Below are positions 7,447 to 11,167 of a DNA stretch of 11,167 nt, one piece after another. The position numbers and the translations under genes are program-made. Every line of letters starts with the position of its first letter. Within the stretch, counting starts at the first letter, position 1. Source of the stretch: JBFXDI01 sp050181295 (GTDB lineage Bacteria; Pseudomonadota; Alphaproteobacteria; Rhizobiales; Aestuariivirgaceae); assembly GCA_050181295.1 (NCBI GenBank), contig JBFXDI010000124.1:1-11167 (forward strand), given 5' to 3'. Below the pieces are notes generated by a model. The model saw only the letters and a program-made list of their open reading frames with translations, was not told where the DNA came from and searched no databases.

Positions 7447-9723
7447 ATGACCATTTGGGGTGATCTCTGGCGCTTCGCCTTTCGCAACTACGTGATCGAT
7501 GGCGTGCCTGCCACTGGCGCGAACCGGCCGCGCAAGGAAGAAATCGCCGCGGCCGTCACTGCGACCGAAACGGCATTCGAGACGCTCGAGGCGAGCGTCA
7601 CCGGGAATGCCTATCAGGGCACATGGAACGCGAACACGAACAGCCCGGCGATTCCTGCGGCGGCGTCCGGAAACCGTGGCTACTGGTATAAGGTGGCAAT
7701 CGCGGGCACGACGACAATCTCCGGCATATCCTCGTGGGACGTCGGCGACGTTCTCCAGTCGAACGGAACGGTCTGGCAGAAGATCCCCAATCCTGATGTC
7801 GACCCGCTGCTCCTCGATGAGACGGTGCGCATCACGCCGCCCTTCGCGATAGTCGACTCCGACGGCTATCTTGCCGAGCCGCCCACGACCCGCCTCGGCT
7901 ACCGCGAGAGTTTCACGCTTGCCGATTGCGACGCAATCGGGGTGTGGGGAGACAGCTTTGTCGATGCAAGCTATGTGCTGAAGGACAAGGCCTGGGTTTC
8001 CGTCGTCTCCCAGCACTCGGCCTACCGCTTCGTGAACATGGGGCGCTCGGGCTTCGACGCGGCCGAGATTTACGGGATGCACCACGACGGGCGCATTCCG
8101 GTCGTTCCCGATGTTTCCTGGGACTACAACCAGATTCGCGGGGCGCCGTGGGGTGCGCGGAGGTTGCGCTACGGCATCCTCATGACCTGGACAAATGACC
8201 TCGTTGGCCACGGCCGCGCCGGGTACCTCCAGCACGTCCTCAAGATCATCGACCTCTGGCGCGCCAATGGTATCCAGCCCGTGCTGCTTGCCGAGCATCG
8301 ACCCGGCTCCCCCACAGACACGAGCAACGATCAGGCCGTCATCCTCGCCAACATCGCGCGTGAGCACGGCTGCGAGCTGATCCTCGAGCCCTATCAGTCG
8401 GGCAAGGAGTTTCAGCTCCTCAACGGCCCCTTCACCGACGGGGGCCATCCGGGCACCCGCACCGGGATGATCTATGCAAATCCTGTACTGCGCTGGCTCG
8501 ACCGTCTCCCGAAGCCGAACCGAGGCATGAAGGTCTACGGGCTGCGGGCCGGAACGGTTGTCGGCGACCTCAACGATCTCGTCTTCCGCGACACGGCGGC
8601 CCTGGTGCTCCTCTTCAAGGAAATCTCCATCACGCACGCCGCGATCACGGTCCAGCCCGAGCATTTCGAGGAGCGTAACAAGTACCTGTTCAACGGGTCA
8701 GCGGGACCCGATGGAGCGCCGAACGTCGGCCAGATCGCCGATGAGTACAACGCGCTGCGCGGCGGCGGGGTCATCGACCTCGCAGAGTATGCCTTGCTGC
8801 GGGTTGCGCTGCCGAGCGGGGCCCGCAGCCTGCGTGGCGTTGCGGTCGAGATGTACACCGACGCCACTGCGGTCTATGTGCTCGACCGCTTCGGCCGCAA
8901 CACGGCAGGAACCGACGATCCGACCGGAACATGGGTGCCAATCACCTATGCCGGAGGCGCTGTCAGGCTGGACCAGTCGACCCTGGCGCGTTCGATGGTC
9001 GACAATGAACTCTTCCTCCTCCTCTACAAGTCCGGAGGCGTGAAGCTCGGCCGGCCCGAGGTCCACTATTCCAGCTTCGATGCCGTTCCGGAACCTCGGC
9101 TGATGCGGACCTACGATGTTTCCAGCGCCGAGCTTCTGACGACGCAATCGCTGGCCTCCCTGACCGGCTGGACGACGGCAGGCTCTCCCGCCGTGGTGAG
9201 CCCCTTCGACCTCTCCTTCGGAGCACCACGGGCACCTGGCAGCTCATCGGCAATTGCTGCCGTGACCGAGATCGACGCCACCGCGAAGGTTGGCCAGTCG
9301 ATCACGGTCCAGCCGAGCAAGGAACTCGTCACGACCTTCCGCATCCGTGCGATGTGCCGATACTGGCCGAAGCCGTTCTTGGACAACTCGCTCTCGGGCT
9401 ACGGCTTCCCGGCAGGCGAAGTCATCGACCGGGCTGGCGGCGCGCTCTATCCGGACGACAGTCCCATCACGCCGGACTCCTACGACTTCCGGCGTGTGCG
9501 GCTGGAAGTCCTGTTCTCGGCCGCGCCATCGACTTCGTTCACGGCCTATGAGGCGCAGGACAAGATCGTCGGTCTCTACTGGACCGAGATCGATTTCATC
9601 GTCTCGACGCTCTCCTCGGTCCTTCCGGCATCCCTGAACTTCAAGCTCTCCGGGCCGGATGGCGTCGTGCAGGTGGCCAAGGTCTCCATCAGGGAGGTGA
9701 TTGAGCATGTCAGCCGTTCTTAG
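7447..9723 (+). CDS. Tail fibre/spike protein with SGNH hydrolase domain
   Basis: This 758-residue protein combines an adhesion scaffold with an esterase-type enzyme. Residues 1-120 form an N-terminal attachment region ending in a segment common in phage fibres (GYWYKVAIAGTTTISGISSW, then DVGDVLQSNGTVWQKI). Residues about 160-355 form an SGNH/GDSL hydrolase: block I GVWGDSF with Ser170, block II NMGRSG with Gly199, block III TWTND with Asn250, and block V DGGHPG with Asp331 and His334. The usual Gly of block III is Trp248. Such domains in phage tails remove acyl groups from capsule, exopolysaccharide or LPS. The remainder, including about 560-750, is strand-rich and may bind sugar or trimerise. 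No clear ribosome binding site precedes ATG 7447; a CTG at 7429 is in frame. The enzyme fold is well supported, the substrate unknown. Confidence 0.82.
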   Translation: MTIWGDLWRFAFRNYVIDGVPATGANRPRKEEIAAAVTATETAFETLEASVTGNAYQGTWNANTNSPAIPAAASGNRGYWYKVAIAGTTTISGISSWDVGDVLQSNGTVWQKIPNPDVDPLLLDETVRITPPFAIVDSDGYLAEPPTTRLGYRESFTLADCDAIGVWGDSFVDASYVLKDKAWVSVVSQHSAYRFVNMGRSGFDAAEIYGMHHDGRIPVVPDVSWDYNQIRGAPWGARRLRYGILMTWTNDLVGHGRAGYLQHVLKIIDLWRANGIQPVLLAEHRPGSPTDTSNDQAVILANIAREHGCELILEPYQSGKEFQLLNGPFTDGGHPGTRTGMIYANPVLRWLDRLPKPNRGMKVYGLRAGTVVGDLNDLVFRDTAALVLLFKEISITHAAITVQPEHFEERNKYLFNGSAGPDGAPNVGQIADEYNALRGGGVIDLAEYALLRVALPSGARSLRGVAVEMYTDATAVYVLDRFGRNTAGTDDPTGTWVPITYAGGAVRLDQSTLARSMVDNELFLLLYKSGGVKLGRPEVHYSSFDAVPEPRLMRTYDVSSAELLTTQSLASLTGWTTAGSPAVVSPFDLSFGAPRAPGSSSAIAAVTEIDATAKVGQSITVQPSKELVTTFRIRAMCRYWPKPFLDNSLSGYGFPAGEVIDRAGGALYPDDSPITPDSYDFRRVRLEVLFSAAPSTSFTAYEAQDKIVGLYWTEIDFIVSTLSSVLPASLNFKLSGPDGVVQVAKVSIREVIEHVSRS
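9693..9700 (+). promoter_or_regulatory. Perfect ribosome binding site GGAGGTGA for the LamG-like gene
   Basis: All eight bases match the complement of the 16S rRNA 3' end. ATG 9707 lies six bases downstream, while the alternative TTG 9701 directly abuts the site, so ATG 9707 is the likely start. The site lies inside the end of the fibre gene. Confidence 0.75.
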
Positions 9724-10513
9724 AGCGCAGGGCGCCGACTACAGCCGCGGCCTGGGCGACAGCACCTCACCATTCGTCGCGTCGGCTGATCTTGTGACCG
9801 GCTGGGACTTCCTGGACTACGACCGCTGGAAGGAGGGATTCGTCCCCGGCCAGACGCTGACCGCCTACGACCAGAGCTCAGGGTCGCAGGTAGCTGGCGA
9901 CGACCAGATATCCCGAAGCCTCGATGGACTAGGGCTTGCCTTTACCCAATACGGCTTCGCTCTATCGAACGACGCGACTGTCCCGAAATTCCCGAACAAT
10001 ACTGCGGTCGGACAGACCATGATGGCGCTCGGCGCATCCGACAGGGTAGTGCCGGGCGGCACGACCTCCGAGGTCTGGTTCGCGGTGGGCTGGCGCAGCA
10101 GCACCGCTGGGCTTGCTCTGGGGGTTCAACGACAGGTTTCTCTCGACCTGTTCATGGCTGTGGTGGAGCAATCGGCGGCCGTTTCGAAGTTCACCCTTAG
10201 CAGAGCCGAAAGGGCCAGCCTTCTGTTCCTCCGGGCCAATGGCGATTCGACTTGGTCCTTCATCATCCCCAACCTGCGCTTCTCCGTCACCCTTACCGAC
10301 ACCGATCTGTCGGTGGGCGATCCGCCGCAACTCGATGCGGTTTCTGCCAATCCGGGTAAGATCAGCTTCGGCAATGCTCTTCCCGCCTCCGGCGCGCAGC
10401 GGAGCGCGCTCAGGGCCTATCAGGGGGCGGTGTGGGACCGGGCTCTGACCGATGCCGAGATCGTCGAGCAGTACCAGCGGGCGCGGCTCCGCTTCCCCGG
10501 CATACTGACGTGA
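9707..10513 (+). CDS. LamG/concanavalin-like beta-sandwich phage protein
   Basis: This 268-residue protein starts at ATG 9707 behind a perfect ribosome binding site and overlaps the fibre gene by 17 bases. Near the N-terminus it has LVTGWDFLDYDRW, and near the C-terminus YQGAVWDRALTDAEIVEQYQ (about 238-257). That is the typical last strand and helix of LamG/concanavalin A-like domains found at the ends of phage fibre and surface proteins. Strand-rich sequence lies between (for example LRFSVTLTDTDL). These domains usually bind carbohydrate or mediate adhesion. No signal peptide or membrane segment is visible. With the SGNH fibre upstream it probably forms part of the receptor-binding apparatus, perhaps as a separately made fibre tip or a chaperone. 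It is the last gene before the structured repeats. Family assignment is moderate. Confidence 0.7.
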   Translation: MSAVLRAQGADYSRGLGDSTSPFVASADLVTGWDFLDYDRWKEGFVPGQTLTAYDQSSGSQVAGDDQISRSLDGLGLAFTQYGFALSNDATVPKFPNNTAVGQTMMALGASDRVVPGGTTSEVWFAVGWRSSTAGLALGVQRQVSLDLFMAVVEQSAAVSKFTLSRAERASLLFLRANGDSTWSFIIPNLRFSVTLTDTDLSVGDPPQLDAVSANPGKISFGNALPASGAQRSALRAYQGAVWDRALTDAEIVEQYQRARLRFPGILT

Positions 10514-10632
10514 AGCACGGCGGCCGGCGACAGGGGCTGGGGGGCAACTTTGTCGCCGGCCGGAGTTTCCTCACCTCTCTCATGGCCGCCCTAGGGATAG
10601 GGATTGAGCGGCCACCCGCGCCTCCATCCTGA
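10510..10632 (+). CDS. Doubtful 40-residue frame overlapping structured unit 1
   Basis: GTG at 10510 overlaps the preceding TGA as GTGA, the layout of a translationally coupled gene, and opens 40 codons (begins KHGGRRQGLGGNFVAGR after the start, ends RPPAPPS). There is no Shine-Dalgarno sequence. The frame runs across the stem-loops of unit 1, and the matching part of unit 2 is frame-shifted, so the copy does not preserve the protein. More likely a chance frame than a gene, but the overlap geometry is worth recording. Confidence 0.15.
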   Translation: MKHGGRRQGLGGNFVAGRSFLTSLMAALGIGIERPPAPPS

Positions 10633-10669
10633 CACAACCTCAGGCGCGAGTCGCGAACCATCGGAAAGG
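10514..10669 (+). ncRNA. Candidate structured RNA element, unit 1
   Basis: Hairpin A pairs CGGCCGGCGACA (10521-10532) with TGTCGCCGGCCG (10551-10562) around an 18-base loop with runs of four and six G. Hairpin B pairs TGGCCG (10583-10588) with CGGCCA (10609-10614). Stacked on it, CCCTA (10589-10593) pairs with TAGGG (10598-10602) around GGGA, a GNRA-type tetraloop, leaving a six-base bulge (10603-10608). Weaker candidates are CCTGA/TCAGG (10628-10632 and 10640-10644) and a short stem around GAGT near 10645-10655. A free CCC (10615-10617) after hairpin B could pair with the G-rich loop. No T-run follows, so these are not standard terminators. Whether this acts as RNA or as palindromic DNA is unknown. 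I do not recognise a named RNA family. Confidence 0.45.
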
Positions 10670-10806
10670 ACGGCGGCCGGCGATGGACCGGGGGTATCGT
10701 TTCATCGCCGGCCGGGGAGGAAATCCCATGGCCTAGGTGCCACCTTCGGCCACCCTTGATCGATCCTGCCACGCCGCGAAGGCGAGTGCCTAGTCCCTCG
10801 TGGACC
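10670..10806 (+). ncRNA. Candidate structured RNA element, unit 2
   Basis: Hairpin A pairs CGGCCGGCGATG (10674-10685) with CATCGCCGGCCG (10703-10714) around a 17-base loop containing GGGGG. Relative to unit 1, two base pairs in this stem differ and both sides changed. Hairpin B pairs TGGCC (10729-10733) with GGCCA (10748-10752); its upper helix AGGT/ACCT (10735-10738 and 10742-10745) differs in sequence from unit 1 but still pairs. AGGC/GCCT (10780-10783 and 10788-10791) encloses GAGT, a tetranucleotide also found at the matching place of unit 1. A small stem GGGA/TCCC (10715-10718 and 10724-10727) is found only here. It precedes the membrane-protein gene, so a role in the 5' leader of the lysis region is one possibility. 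Confidence 0.45.
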
Positions 10807-10828
10807 CCCTCCCCTTTTAGCCGTGCAT

Positions 10829-10833
10829 AGGAA
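10829..10833 (+). promoter_or_regulatory. Ribosome binding site for the gene at 10841
   Basis: AGGAA lies seven bases before ATG 10841. It supports ATG over the in-frame GTG at 10823, which would place the site inside the coding region. Confidence 0.45.
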
Positions 10834-10840
10834 TGTCAGC

Positions 10841-11167
10841 ATGAGCCCTTCCGGCGACGTCAGCTCCGAGGTGCTGGTCGAGCGTCTTTCGTCGATGCGG
10901 GACCGGATCGACGATCTCGCGAGCTCGATGCGCAACAGACAGGCCGAGCTTGTTCGCGGCCAAACCGCGACGAACGAGAAGCTCGACAAGCTCGATATGG
11001 ACATGCGCATCGGATACGTGACGCGTCTCGACATGGCTGCCGAAGTCGGCGCGCTGGAAAAACGTTTGGACGGCTACGTCACCAAGGACCAGTTCTGGCC
11101 GATCCGGGCGATCGTCTACGTCTTCATCGGTCTCGTGCTTCTGTCCTTTGGGGGTCTGCTGATCTTC
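10841..11167 (+). CDS. Small coiled-coil membrane protein, lysis-cassette type (3' end outside window)
   Basis: The frame starts at ATG 10841 and is still open at the window edge after 109 residues. Residues about 8-80 are highly charged and helical (VLVERLSSMRDRIDDLASSM, NEKLDKLDMDMR, AALEKRL-like heptads), probably a coiled coil. KDQFWPIRAIVYVFIGLVLL (82-101) begins a membrane segment running to at least residue 109. Small phage proteins with an N-terminal coiled coil and a single C-terminal membrane anchor are frequent next to endolysin genes, where XhlA-like members assist the holin. No lysis enzyme is visible here, so holin or XhlA-like function is an inference from architecture and position after the fibre genes. 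The topology is probably N-terminus inside. That this is a gene is well supported; its role is uncertain. Confidence 0.72.
   Translation, partial: MSPSGDVSSEVLVERLSSMRDRIDDLASSMRNRQAELVRGQTATNEKLDKLDMDMRIGYVTRLDMAAEVGALEKRLDGYVTKDQFWPIRAIVYVFIGLVLLSFGGLLIF

Larger units (their letters stand above)
10512..10806 (+). repeat. Diverged tandem duplication of a ~140-155 base unit
   Basis: Two copies follow each other in the gap after the LamG-like gene. Shared blocks appear in the same order: ACGGCGGCCGGCGA (10517-10530 and 10670-10683), TCGCCGGCCGG (10553-10563 and 10705-10715), CATGGCC (10581-10587 and 10727-10733), CGGCCACCC (10609-10617 and 10747-10755), ATCCTGNCAC (10626-10635 and 10763-10772), GGCG followed by AGT (10643 and 10781), and GGAC (10668-10671 and 10802-10805). 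The offset drifts from 153 to 134 bases, so small deletions have accumulated. The duplication begins at the stop codon of the upstream gene and ends about 35 bases before the next start. Confidence 0.75.

Noticed and set aside
6670..8664. Long open frame on the - strand (664 codons) opposite the virion and fibre genes
   Set aside because: Same GC-bias effect. It crosses three + strand genes, including the SGNH catalytic region, and shows no recognisable domain.
10521..10714. The two strong hairpins as intrinsic terminators
   Set aside because: Neither is followed by a T-run (hairpin 1 is followed by gagtttcctc, hairpin 2 by gggaggaaat), and the loops are long. Their paired, tandem, covarying nature needs another explanation.
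10716..10736. Minimal frame ATG-GCC-TAG (10728-10736) behind GGAGG (10716-10720)
   Set aside because: A start-stop frame like this could matter in translation control, but unit 1 has no Shine-Dalgarno at the matching ATG and runs on for 16 codons, so the feature is not conserved between copies.
10512..10806. CRISPR array
   Set aside because: Only two diverged units of about 150 bases, with no short identical direct repeats and spacers.
9707..10840. Diversity-generating retroelement downstream of the fibre genes
   Set aside because: The hairpins have 12-bp stems and 17-18-base loops unlike DGR cruciforms. No reverse transcriptase, accessory gene or template repeat is seen in the window.
10737..10840. 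Promoter for the membrane-protein gene
   Set aside because: TTGATC at 10756-10761 resembles a -35 box, but no acceptable -10 box lies 16-18 bases downstream.

Overview
The window is part of the tail module of a siphophage-type prophage (or phage), with every supported gene on the + strand. Base composition is mostly about 63-70% GC. Codon use and the style of the tail proteins resemble temperate phages of Alphaproteobacteria, most likely Rhizobiales (Hyphomicrobiales). That host assignment is an inference from composition and family resemblance. No integrase, attachment site, tRNA or chromosomal gene is present to confirm it.

Layout: (1) 1-2581, a tape measure protein whose reading frame is interrupted by an in-frame TAG at 89-91. 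(2) 2585-6100, four tightly packed tail-tip genes: a distal-tail-like protein, a tail hub-like protein, a small NlpC/P60-like protein and a J-like tail tip protein with an N-terminal hydrophobic segment. Their order resembles the lambda H-M-L-K-I-J series. (3) 6100-7401, a beta-rich virion protein and a 53-residue hypothetical protein. (4) 7447-10513, two receptor-interaction candidates: a tail fibre/spike with an SGNH hydrolase domain (Ser170, Asn250, Asp331, His334) and a LamG-like beta-sandwich protein. (5) 10514-10840, about 330 bases with no convincing gene. (6) 10841 to the window end, the start of a small coiled-coil protein with a C-terminal membrane segment, of the type often found in phage lysis cassettes.

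The most unusual part is region 5. It contains two diverged tandem copies of a roughly 140-155 base unit. In each copy a 12-bp perfect inverted repeat encloses a G-rich loop, followed by a second hairpin with a TGGCC/GGCCA base and then shared sequence blocks. Where the copies differ inside the helices, both sides have usually changed together so that pairing is kept. This is the pattern expected of a structured RNA, or of a palindromic DNA element, that has been duplicated. It has no U-tract, so it is not a pair of ordinary terminators.

The genes probably form one late operon: tape measure, then tail tip and hub, then adhesion and host-surface-modifying proteins, then lysis. The duplicated structured element sits at the boundary between adhesion and lysis genes. 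The premature stop in the tape measure gene suggests the prophage may be defective, unless it is a sequencing error or is suppressed.
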